This document shows positions 1-5,420 of a stretch of 9,154 nt of DNA, in pieces. Position 1 is the stretch's first letter, and each line of letters opens with the position of its first letter. The position numbers and the translations under genes were made by a program. The notes beneath the pieces were generated by a model. The model worked only from the letters and a program-made list of their open reading frames with translations, was not told where the DNA came from and did not search any database. The stretch is from Acidobacteriota bacterium (lineage in GTDB: Bacteria; Acidobacteriota; Terriglobia; UBA7540): the NCBI GenBank assembly GCA_003171295.1, contig PMYF01000472.1, positions 1 through 9,154 of the forward strand. Reading direction: 5' to 3'.

Positions 1-20
1 GTGTAGGAGGGAATTAAGGC

Positions 21-56
21 GGGGACCGAACGTGTTGGTAGCACGCCACGATCCCC
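21..56. repeat. imperfect nested inverted repeat at the left edge
   Basis: GGGGA (21-25) pairs with TCCCC (52-56), and inside it CGTG (31-34) pairs with CACG (42-45). The result would be a two-part stem with an internal loop, about 35 nt before the first gene. It may be a leader hairpin or chance in GC-rich DNA. No T-run follows, so it is not a standard terminator. Confidence 0.25.
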
Positions 57-90
57 TGGCCAAAAGCAAGCCCGGCAAGGAGGCTCACCT

Positions 91-396
91 GTGGTTACCA
101 CCAATCATAACGCAGTTTCATCGATCCGTAAGTCATCCCCCACAACCCCTCGGCCGAGAACGATTCAAGGCGCCAAGATCCCCCCAACCCTAGCCCTCGC
201 CCTCAAGAAGGGCTTCATACCGAACGGCCACGTCGCCGGACCCGTCTCTATGCACGGCAACACAGAGATTCTGCGCGGAACCGCAACCTTCGAGGAAGGG
301 GGAATGGGCTGGCTGGAGTGCCCCGTTACCATCACCATCACTTATGACTGGGAAAAGCTCCGCGCCACCTGCAAAACCGTGCAATTCACCTGCTGA
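91..396 (+). CDS. small hypothetical protein, 101 aa
   Basis: This gene is not recognised. It starts with GTG, and the start is well supported: AAGGAGG at 77-83 lies 7 nt upstream, one of the best ribosome binding sites in the window. The N-terminal 35 residues are rich in Ser, Thr, Pro, Arg and Lys and look disordered and basic. The rest (residues 45-101) has short alternating hydrophobic stretches ending in TITITYDWEKLRATCK, which suggests a small beta-rich fold. No signal peptide or membrane segment is seen. It ends 71 nt before the serine recombinase on the same strand, so the two may be co-transcribed. A role in the mobile region is possible, but nothing in the sequence shows it. Confidence 0.6.
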   Translation: MVTTNHNAVSSIRKSSPTTPRPRTIQGAKIPPTLALALKKGFIPNGHVAGPVSMHGNTEILRGTATFEEGGMGWLECPVTITITYDWEKLRATCKTVQFTC

Positions 397-467
397 CACA
401 ACCACCGGGGGCCTTGGCCGGGACAACCCAAGCCTGGGCCCCCAATCTTCCGAAGGGGGATACTTCC

Positions 468-1082
468 ATGAAACGCACAGCGATCTATATTCGAGTTTCG
501 ACCCACAACGGCCAGCATCCCGAAATGCAGGCCGCCGAGTTGCGGGCCTACTGCGAGCGTCGCGGGTGGGAAGTCGTGGCCGAGTACATTGACGAAGGTA
601 TCAGCGGGGCCAAGGAACGCCGACCACAGCTTGACCGCCTATGGGCTGACTGCCGAAAGCGCCTTGTTGATGCCGTGGTGGTTTATCGCTATGACCGTTT
701 CGCCCGCAGCCTCCGTCAACTGGTAAATGCGCTCGAAGAATTCCGGGCGCTCGGAATCGACTTCGTGTCTCTCCATGAAGGTGTGGACACCTCGACACCG
801 AACGGGCGCCTGGTCTTTGGCATCTTTGCCAGCATCGCCGAGTTTGAGCGGGAATTGATTTGCGACCGCGTGAAGTCTGGCCTTGCTTACGCCCGCGCCA
901 AGGGGAAGCGCCTCGGAAGGCCCATAGTTGTCGTGGACACTTCTACGATTGCCTCCCTGCGCGCGCACGGGGCGTCCTGGAGCACGATCACAAAGGGCCT
1001 GGGCATCGGCAAGGGAACCGCGCAACGGGCCTTCTACGGCTTGCCCAAAAACCCCACCGCACAACCCACCGCAAGCGTCTGA
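468..1082 (+). CDS. serine recombinase, resolvase/invertase family, 204 aa
   Basis: This is a site-specific DNA recombinase that cuts and rejoins DNA through a phosphoserine linkage. The N-terminal catalytic domain (residues 4-142) opens with IYIRVST, giving nucleophile Ser11 with Arg9 beside it. It also has the family motif YRYDRFARS (73-81, with Asp76, Arg77 and Arg80) and the FASIAEFERELICDRVKSG segment (120-138) that leads into the long E helix. KGKRLGRP (145-152) is the usual hinge before a small C-terminal helix-turn-helix (about 157-190). The length matches small resolvases and invertases, not large serine integrases. The ATG at 468 was chosen because AAGGGGG at 453-459 lies 8 nt upstream and the conserved domain begins there; an in-frame upstream ATG at 414 lacks both. 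No transposase lies beside it, so whether it resolves, inverts or integrates DNA is unknown. Confidence 0.93.
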   Translation: MKRTAIYIRVSTHNGQHPEMQAAELRAYCERRGWEVVAEYIDEGISGAKERRPQLDRLWADCRKRLVDAVVVYRYDRFARSLRQLVNALEEFRALGIDFVSLHEGVDTSTPNGRLVFGIFASIAEFERELICDRVKSGLAYARAKGKRLGRPIVVVDTSTIASLRAHGASWSTITKGLGIGKGTAQRAFYGLPKNPTAQPTASV

Positions 1083-1090
1083 TTCTGCAA

Positions 1091-1119
1091 TGGGGCGGGA
1101 GGCTCATTCTCTCGCCCCA
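1091..1119 (+). terminator. hairpin just after the recombinase stop
   Basis: TGGGGCG (1091-1097) pairs perfectly with CGCCCCA (1113-1119), and the intervening GGAG/CTC can extend the stem with a bulge. It begins 8 nt after the recombinase stop codon. The stem is strong, but no T-run follows, so intrinsic termination is uncertain. It may instead protect the mRNA 3' end or belong to a recombination site. Confidence 0.4.
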
Positions 1120-1133
1120 GAACCATTAGATTC

Positions 1134-1160
1134 TGGGCAATCCTTCGTTGTGGCTGCCCA
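1134..1160. repeat. short inverted repeat, TGGGCA/TGCCCA
   Basis: TGGGCA (1134-1139) and TGCCCA (1155-1160) are separated by 15 nt, in the 211-nt gap downstream of the recombinase. This is a possible recombinase binding site, but with six-base arms it could be chance. Apart from the hairpins listed separately, I see nothing else in 1083-1293. Confidence 0.2.
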
Positions 1161-1268
1161 CCGATGGTTCGATAGAAGTTGCCTTTATGCCATTCTCACA
1201 GCGGTCTGATGAATCAAGGTAGGCGCCGCGACCCCCGACCGAAAGATGCTGACATTTTTTCACCACCG

Positions 1269-1294
1269 GGCCGGGCAGCAATGTGCGGCCTTTT
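1269..1294 (+). terminator. possible intrinsic terminator between convergent genes
   Basis: GGCCG (1269-1273) pairs with CGGCC (1286-1290) across a 12-nt loop and is followed directly by TTTTCATTT on the + strand. It sits between the + strand recombinase and the - strand membrane-protein gene, whose stop codon begins at 1296. It could stop + strand transcription. The stem is short, so support is moderate. Confidence 0.4.
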
Positions 1295-2559
1295 CATTTC
1301 AGGCGAGACGATAGGTCATCAGACGCCTCTGATAGTTGTTTTCGGAGATCTTCCGTCTTACTGCTCAAGCCAGCTTCCTCGCTCTGTAGAGGCTGAAACT
1401 CCTCGACCCAGAACGCCACTTGCTTCGCCGGAGGCAACTTAGACATTTCTCCAATGACGCCCACCTCCTTCTCGGTGAGTGCAATGATTTGTTTAGCTAG
1501 ATCAATTGCAGCCGAGTCGAAAGCCAATATTGAGGAGATTCGGGCGTCAAGATTGTAGCCACGGACATCTGCCAGACTGGCTGACACGCTCTGAACCTTC
1601 CTCTTCCATTCCGGCAATAGTCGATCAATCTCGTTATAAGCCTCTACGTAATCGGTCGTCGTCTTCAGTTCTCGGTTTTTGATGGCGCTGACTTTAGTGC
1701 CGATCTCCCCCGCCGACAAAGCTCCGCTAATTAGAGCTTCAATCTTGTGCACTTTCTCGCGGTTGTGTCCGTTTCTGATACCCGCAATCGTTGCGCCGAG
1801 AATGGCGAGTCCCATGAACCCTGCGGTTACGAGAAGGACATTGTTGTGCCTTCGTCGAAAAAATGCCGAAGTGGATGGCTCACGATTCAAGATTGCCTTC
1901 CAATCAGCAGCAATGAAGAGGATAAAGAATAGGAGCGGAGCAATATTGGGGGCTTCCCACTTCACGTCTTGCGAAAAGGTCGCTTTGGAAGCTATCAGGA
2001 AGAAGACCGACCCAATCCAAATGAAAAACATTAGCAGCAAGAAGCAAAGCGAGACGTATTGCCATTTGGTTGTCTTCCCCCTCGGTGTCGCCAAATCTAC
2101 GGCGATGCTGGTTGGGAGAGAGGTAGAAGCGGGAGTGCTCAGCGGGAGAGGGCTCCCCGCAGCATCGGGAGGGTCGGTGCCGGTGGGCTCTTCCTTCCGG
2201 GTTTTCCTCTCCGGCCCCTCATCCCGTCTCTTGTTCCACATCTGCCGCAACTTGGGCCACGCCGGCCCCACTATGCCAGCAATTAGCAATGCAGCTATTC
2301 CGAGCGCGGTTGCAGCAATCATCTTGAGCCGAATCTGTGGCATGTCTATTTCGTCTTGCGGGTAGTATGGCGGCCTCCATACCCATCCACTGCGGAGCGG
2401 TCGACGGTGGGTCTCGCCGTCCGAATTCCACCGCATTTCGTACGGGACCCAAATGCATAGCCAAGCCAAGGTCAGCGCATAAAGAATGAGAATGACCTTC
2501 TGAGAAGTGCTGATGCTGATTCGAGGTGTACGTCCAGGTGAAATGCCGTCAACGGGCAT
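1294..2559 (-). CDS. multi-spanning membrane protein of unknown function, 421 aa
   Basis: The family is not recognised. Hydrophobic segments fit five membrane helices: residues 21-40, 79-99, 168-190, 205-219 and 240-261. Between helices 2 and 3 lies a charged stretch (about 105-125, WNKRRDEGPERKTRKEE), then a Pro/Ser/Thr-rich linker (125-155), probably disordered. Between helices 1 and 2, SGWVWRPP (58-64) is a Trp/Pro-rich motif. The C-terminal 160 residues are soluble and helical, with acidic and basic heptad-like stretches (270-330 and 355-421) that suggest coiled coil. That arrangement would suit a membrane-anchored sensor, scaffold or effector, but no catalytic motif is visible. The ATG at 2559 keeps helix 1; a start at Met42 would lose it. 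No clear Shine-Dalgarno precedes it. The gene is convergent with the recombinase and divergent from the next gene. Confidence 0.8.
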   Translation of the reverse strand: MPVDGISPGRTPRISISTSQKVILILYALTLAWLCIWVPYEMRWNSDGETHRRPLRSGWVWRPPYYPQDEIDMPQIRLKMIAATALGIAALLIAGIVGPAWPKLRQMWNKRRDEGPERKTRKEEPTGTDPPDAAGSPLPLSTPASTSLPTSIAVDLATPRGKTTKWQYVSLCFLLLMFFIWIGSVFFLIASKATFSQDVKWEAPNIAPLLFFILFIAADWKAILNREPSTSAFFRRRHNNVLLVTAGFMGLAILGATIAGIRNGHNREKVHKIEALISGALSAGEIGTKVSAIKNRELKTTTDYVEAYNEIDRLLPEWKRKVQSVSASLADVRGYNLDARISSILAFDSAAIDLAKQIIALTEKEVGVIGEMSKLPPAKQVAFWVEEFQPLQSEEAGLSSKTEDLRKQLSEASDDLSSRLK

Positions 2560-2614
2560 AGCGCACCGCCGGTTAGGATGCTCTCAGGGTTGGTACTTGG
2601 GGGGAAGCATACGC

Positions 2615-2630
2615 CGAGCATTGGTGCTCG
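2615..2630. repeat. small hairpin in a divergent intergenic region
   Basis: CGAGCA (2615-2620) and TGCTCG (2625-2630) form a perfect 6-bp stem with a TTGG loop. It lies between the divergent genes starting at 2559 (-) and 2652 (+). It could be an operator half-site pair or a leader hairpin. No T-run follows. Confidence 0.3.
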
Positions 2631-2651
2631 TCAAGGGAGTGTGGCGAAACC

Positions 2652-3080
2652 ATGGAGAAACCCAACCAAATCCCAACGGCAATCTTCGGGAAGCAACCCG
2701 CACAACTTGAGTGGATTACGAACAATGGGCACTGTTTAGCGGGTGCCCGAAAAGTTTGCTACACTTCGCCTTATTTCGCCTGGCCCGATGTCATCCCTGG
2801 CGCGTTTGCCTCGGAGAGTTTCGCGCGCCATCTTCCCCGACTCGCCCGTGCTCGATGTGGCCACTGTTCGGGTGGCTTGTTGCGGCCTCGGGAGGCGTAT
2901 GACACGCTTGAGGATAGCTTTCAGCAACACGTTCCCCCGGCCACGCCGACGCCGCAGGCCACAACTCCCCATTATCCCACCGTGCCCGAGATGCTTCAGC
3001 AGATGAGGGCACAGCAAACGGCGGACGATATCAGCGCCATCCGGTGGCTGCTTTATGACCAGCAGTTTGGGATTAAGTGA
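2652..3080 (+). CDS. hypothetical protein, 142 aa, weakly supported
   Basis: No family is recognised. The middle carries a single Cys pair (CGHC, residues 69-72). A Pro/Thr-rich linker (PPATPTPQATTPHYPTVPE, about 94-112) follows, and then a helical C-terminus (MLQQMRAQQTADDISAIRWLLYDQQ) that reads like genuine protein. A GGGAG at 2635-2639 lies 12 nt before the ATG, farther than usual. The competing frames here are Arg/Pro/Ser-rich and less protein-like, which is the main reason for choosing this one. There is no membrane segment or signal peptide. It faces the toxin-antitoxin operon tail to tail, with a 42-nt gap. Confidence 0.45.
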   Translation: MEKPNQIPTAIFGKQPAQLEWITNNGHCLAGARKVCYTSPYFAWPDVIPGAFASESFARHLPRLARARCGHCSGGLLRPREAYDTLEDSFQQHVPPATPTPQATTPHYPTVPEMLQQMRAQQTADDISAIRWLLYDQQFGIK

Positions 3081-3106
3081 GAGAAATTCTACGTACCTTT
3101 TCTCTC
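3079..3106. repeat. 8-bp perfect inverted repeat between convergent genes
   Basis: GAGAGAAA (3079-3086) and TTTCTCTC (3099-3106) are perfect complements across a 12-nt loop. The left arm overlaps the stop codon of the preceding + strand gene. The repeat sits between that gene and the end of the antitoxin gene at 3123. It may be a weak bidirectional terminator or an mRNA 3'-end structure; the stem is A/T-rich and no clean T-run follows. Confidence 0.35.
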
Positions 3107-3122
3107 GTAAGCTCGGGGTGTG

Positions 3123-3992
3123 CTATTTCAGGAGCCTGAAAGAAATCAGTTCTGCGTGGCCGGTCTGCCTCCACGCTTTTTCCTTGTGCGAATCGGCCAC
3201 GATTTGGCGAAGCCCTCCCTTGAAGCGGTTCCACACGTTTTCAAGAATCTCTAGTTCCTCAGGCTGGAACGCATCGGGCTGGAAGGGCTGCAAGGGTTCC
3301 AGCTTGTCCACCCCGTGGGCTGCTATAATCCCTCGCCGCTGCCACTCCCGAAAAACCATTCTGTAATCGTCGATCGCCGGCCCCCAGGGAAGGCGTGCAT
3401 ATCGGGCGCCGGTGATACTAACACCACGGTGTCGGTAGTTCTCCGCGTCCGCGTACCAGCACAATTTGTTGATGTGAAGTGGCCCAATAGCGGCGCGACG
3501 CTCAGCCGCTTTGTGGAGAAAGAACAGCGTCACCTGCCCAAGTTTGATAACACTGAAGCCCCTTCCGCCCGAGAATTCGTCTGCCTCCCCACCCTGATTG
3601 AATTTGATCACGGCAACGTTTTGCTCAGCCCGCGCTAGGTTCGACTTCAACCGGATCAACTCGTCGCTCGATTTGTCCTGGGCTTTCCCAAGTTCCCAAC
3701 GCTTCACACTTGCAACGCCAACATTCAGGTACTTCGCAAACGCCTCTTGTGTCATGCTCAATCGGTTCCGAATAATCCGTATCTGTGCCGAGGTGAGGAG
3801 GCCCTGCTTTACCCGGTACGCGTCAGCAAGTTCTGTCGTGAATGGGTCGATTTGGCTGGCGTGCAGCGTAGTGTAACCGCACTCGGAGCACACCATCGCC
3901 TCGGTATCGACAACGAGCTTTTCGCCAGCGTACTCACCCGGAACCCTGGCTCGTTGGCTGCGCATCTCCGCGCCGCACTTGTAGCAGTTCAT
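3123..3992 (-). CDS. mqsA: MqsA-type antitoxin fused to a Panacea (DUF4065) domain, 289 aa
   Basis: This is predicted to neutralise the toxin encoded just upstream and to repress the operon. Residues 1-45 form a zinc ribbon with Cys3, Cys6, Cys35 and Cys38, closely matching the CxxC...CxxC spacing of E. coli MqsA. Residues 65-115 form an XRE-like helix-turn-helix (IRNRLSMTQEAFAKYL...VASVKRWELG), again in MqsA order. Unlike E. coli MqsA (131 aa), it continues with a Panacea/SocA-like domain (about 150-289): FFLHKAAER, INKLCWYADAENYRHRG, TGARYARLPWGP (194-205) and SHKEKAWRQTG (268-278). Panacea domains are known from antitoxins that pair with many unrelated toxins. A linker at 116-149 joins the parts. 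AAGGAGG at 3997-4003 lies 4 nt before the ATG, inside the toxin gene, and the two genes overlap by ATGA. The architecture is clear; partner specificity is inferred. Confidence 0.9.
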   Translation of the reverse strand: MNCYKCGAEMRSQRARVPGEYAGEKLVVDTEAMVCSECGYTTLHASQIDPFTTELADAYRVKQGLLTSAQIRIIRNRLSMTQEAFAKYLNVGVASVKRWELGKAQDKSSDELIRLKSNLARAEQNVAVIKFNQGGEADEFSGGRGFSVIKLGQVTLFFLHKAAERRAAIGPLHINKLCWYADAENYRHRGVSITGARYARLPWGPAIDDYRMVFREWQRRGIIAAHGVDKLEPLQPFQPDAFQPEELEILENVWNRFKGGLRQIVADSHKEKAWRQTGHAELISFRLLK

Positions 3993-4360
3993 AACTCCTC
4001 CTTCGGCGTTCTGTCAGAGTGAAAGGAAACAATGAAAAGCGTCTCTCTCACAAAGCAGAACTTTAGATACATCCTTCGCCCGAAGTGGGCTGAATCCCAA
4101 CAAAAAGCGAACAATTCCGCGCCTTTGCAGGCCTTCTCGTAGGACCGTAGCGGTGGCCGTGTGCCAGCGTAGTGCTCTGGCGTAAACTCATTGGCTGCGA
4201 CCTCTAACGCTCGAGTCATTTCCGCCGCAGTCCACAGGCGTAAGTCTCGGAACTCCGCGATTTGCTTCTCCGGGCTCGCCATAAGCCAGTCGGCAGCGGC
4301 GATCTTCGCCCTGACCTTGAGAATCTTCCCGCGTAGTTCTGAATGGGCCGGCCTCTGCAT
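3989..4360 (-). CDS. probable type II toxin, MqsR/RelE-like, 123 aa
   Basis: This is the likely toxin of the operon, judged by size, position and 4-nt overlap with the antitoxin; toxin-first order is also that of mqsRA. The C-terminus (RRMYLKFCFVRETLFIVSFH, residues 95-114) resembles the last strands of E. coli MqsR, where VYLKITV...VLIVSF occurs in the same place. That suggests a RelE-fold, ribosome- or mRNA-targeting RNase. The middle (60-88, including YAGTRPPLRSYEKACKG) does not align by eye with MqsR, so it may be a divergent branch. Residues 1-26 are basic and helical; starting at Met27 would give 97 aa, close to the 98 aa of MqsR. No Shine-Dalgarno precedes either start. The ATG at 4360 is kept because the palindrome and promoter elements lie just upstream. 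RNase activity is inferred, not shown. Confidence 0.72.
   Translation of the reverse strand: MQRPAHSELRGKILKVRAKIAAADWLMASPEKQIAEFRDLRLWTAAEMTRALEVAANEFTPEHYAGTRPPLRSYEKACKGAELFAFCWDSAHFGRRMYLKFCFVRETLFIVSFHSDRTPKEEL
3995..4003 (-). promoter_or_regulatory. strong antitoxin ribosome binding site inside the toxin gene
   Basis: On the - strand, AAGGAGGAG sits 2 nt before the antitoxin ATG and also encodes the Lys-Glu-Glu near the toxin's C-terminus. The toxin gene has no such site. This asymmetry should favour antitoxin synthesis from the shared mRNA. Confidence 0.75.
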
Positions 4361-4374
4361 GTGCCGTAATGATT

Positions 4375-4390
4375 GGTATCATATGATACC
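4375..4390. promoter_or_regulatory. perfect 16-bp palindrome, candidate operator of the toxin-antitoxin operon
   Basis: GGTATCATATGATACC reads the same on both strands. Its near edge is 14 nt upstream of the toxin ATG. Type II antitoxins with a helix-turn-helix, MqsA among them, usually bind a palindrome over their own promoter, so this is the natural target of the antitoxin's DNA-binding domain. The palindrome itself contains a TATGAT (4378-4383, - strand) that resembles a -10 element. Confidence 0.7.
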
Positions 4391-4402
4391 GAGTCGTGTC
4401 AA
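4378..4402 (-). promoter_or_regulatory. possible promoter of the toxin-antitoxin operon
   Basis: A consensus TTGACA lies at 4397-4402 (- strand). The best -10-like hexamer, TATGAT (4378-4383), is only 13 nt away, shorter than the usual 16-18. Either the real -10 is poorly conserved or the promoter is weak and depends on other contacts. Transcription from here would leave a leader of about 10 nt, fitting the lack of a ribosome binding site. Confidence 0.4.
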
Positions 4403-4654
4403 GTCTCTTCCGCGGGGGCAAGAATGTTCGCTTAACCTTGTTGGGGCGACCGACCTTGGAAGCAATTGATGTTTGAGTTGTCGAGGACCTTCTCTGGCAG
4501 GCCCCTGGCGAAGTAAGCGCAGAGGCCGCTTCAGGGCGTGGTCGGACTGAGGGGCTTTGTCGCGTGTTTCATGTCTGGGCTTTCGACAAACATCACGGCG
4601 GCAATCGTCGCTACGGCGCCTCCGTGTGCCGGCTTCAGCTACTGCGACGCAATA
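4403..4654. other. gap with no gene seen
   Basis: Between the toxin-antitoxin promoter region and the end of the 218-aa gene I find no convincing coding frame. The only structure noted is an inverted repeat at 4556-4590. A longer + strand reading across 4538-5077 merely shadows the - strand gene. Confidence 0.4.
4556..4590. repeat. 7-bp inverted repeat, TTTGTCG/CGACAAA
   Basis: TTTGTCG (4556-4562) and CGACAAA (4584-4590) are perfect complements 21 nt apart, about 65 nt beyond the stop of the upstream - strand gene. Each is near a GGGCTTT sequence (4552-4558 and 4577-4583). It could be a weak terminator structure or a binding site; there is no T-run. Confidence 0.25.
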
Positions 4655-5311
4655 TCACGAGGCCAAGTCGGGGTCCTCATAGACTCGCAGCAGGGAACGG
4701 GCAAATTCGTACTCCGACACCCGCTCGCTGGCGGCTTCCTCGATCAAGTGCCCTTCCTCGACCAGCCACCTATGAAGCGTCGCTCCGTCCAGTTTCAGTT
4801 TCTCTTGGTGGGCCGCAACAATAAATCTCTGCCACCGCTGCTCATCACAATGGTGCAGAACTATGTCCCTGCTGGATTCTGGTCCCATAAACCCACGAAA
4901 AAGATTGGCTGCGCCCTTAGACAACACATCCTCCAATTGAAATTCGTCCGAGGTGAGTTCAATTTGAACGGCCGCTTGCGCTGCGAATGGCTCAACAAAT
5001 CTATGGAAAAACTCGTCCATGACCCGATTGAATTGCTCGGTGGACAACCACCCGAATTCCTTCGGCACGACATTTGAGACGGCGACTTCCCGGTCATTTC
5101 TAAAGGTCAACCATAACATGCCATGCGGGCAGTCCTCTCTTGAAGGAAAACTAAAGCATATCGGCGGTTGAGAACTGAGAATCCCAACTTTGCCCATCTC
5201 GCTTGCCGTGTCACGCGACCAGCCCCCGCTGAGATGCGCCTCGATCTCCCCCAGAAGATTCTTCAAGGCATCCGGTTCGCCCTTCATCACAAGGTCTTTA
5301 TAAACGTTCAT
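4655..5311 (-). CDS. uncharacterised soluble protein, 218 aa
   Basis: No named family is recognised. The protein is soluble and acidic, with no signal peptide or membrane helix. Residues 1-85 look alpha/beta (MNVYKDLVMKGEPDALKNLLGEIE at the start, then MLWLTFRNDREVAVSNVVP). The middle (90-135) carries EQFNRVMDEFFHRFVEPFA and an acidic LTSDEFQLEDVL. The C-terminal 60 residues are helical (RWQRFIVAAHQEKLKLDGATLHRWLVEEG, then SEYEFARSLLRVYED). I have an impression of similar proteins of unknown function in other bacteria but cannot name them. The ATG at 5311 was chosen over an in-frame TTG at 5329: GAGGTGA lies just upstream, and the predicted promoter would start transcription near 5323, inside the extra segment. 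It occupies the place where the missing half of the terminase should be, so it looks like accessory cargo. Confidence 0.8.
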   Translation of the reverse strand: MNVYKDLVMKGEPDALKNLLGEIEAHLSGGWSRDTASEMGKVGILSSQPPICFSFPSREDCPHGMLWLTFRNDREVAVSNVVPKEFGWLSTEQFNRVMDEFFHRFVEPFAAQAAVQIELTSDEFQLEDVLSKGAANLFRGFMGPESSRDIVLHHCDEQRWQRFIVAAHQEKLKLDGATLHRWLVEEGHLIEEAASERVSEYEFARSLLRVYEDPDLAS

Positions 5312-5329
5312 GGTCACCTCACTGCGCAA

Positions 5330-5358
5330 AGATTAGTCCCAAGATGAACCCCCGTCAA
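5330..5358 (-). promoter_or_regulatory. candidate promoter of the 218-aa gene
   Basis: On the - strand, TTGACG (5353-5358) and TAATCT (5330-5335) are exactly 17 nt apart. The -35 matches the consensus at five of six positions and the -10 at three. A start near 5323 would leave about 12 nt of leader holding the ribosome binding site. Confidence 0.45.
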
Positions 5359-5373
5359 TCCTGCCGAATGTCC

Positions 5374-5389
5374 GACACGCAAGAGTGTC
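5374..5389. repeat. small hairpin upstream of the 218-aa gene
   Basis: GACAC (5374-5378) pairs with GTGTC (5385-5389) across a 6-nt loop, just upstream of the -35 and next to the palindrome TTGGCCAA (5392-5399). It may mark the end of the terminase transcript or be a regulator site. Support is weak. Confidence 0.25.
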
Positions 5390-5420
5390 CATTGGCCAAA
5401 CCGATTTCCTGGTTCCCACG

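Noticed and set aside
639..1064. 141-aa - strand frame
   Set aside because: It is opposite the serine recombinase catalytic domain.
1254..1260. terminator at the T-run of 1255-1260
   Set aside because: No convincing stem precedes the run of six T residues.
1679..2365. 228-aa + strand frame
   Set aside because: It is opposite the membrane-protein gene and has no domain or ribosome binding site. The - strand reading has clear membrane helices.
2736..3017. 93-aa and 73-aa - strand frames in the weak-gene region
   Set aside because: They are Arg/Gly-rich with no ribosome binding site. The + strand 142-aa frame is more protein-like.
4538..5077. 179-aa + strand frame
   Set aside because: It is a shadow of the 218-aa - strand gene, which has a promoter, a ribosome binding site and better protein composition.
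5312..5420. continuation of the terminase through a frameshift
   Set aside because: The other frames here show no nuclease motif, and only about 110 nt remain before the next gene, too little for the missing domain.
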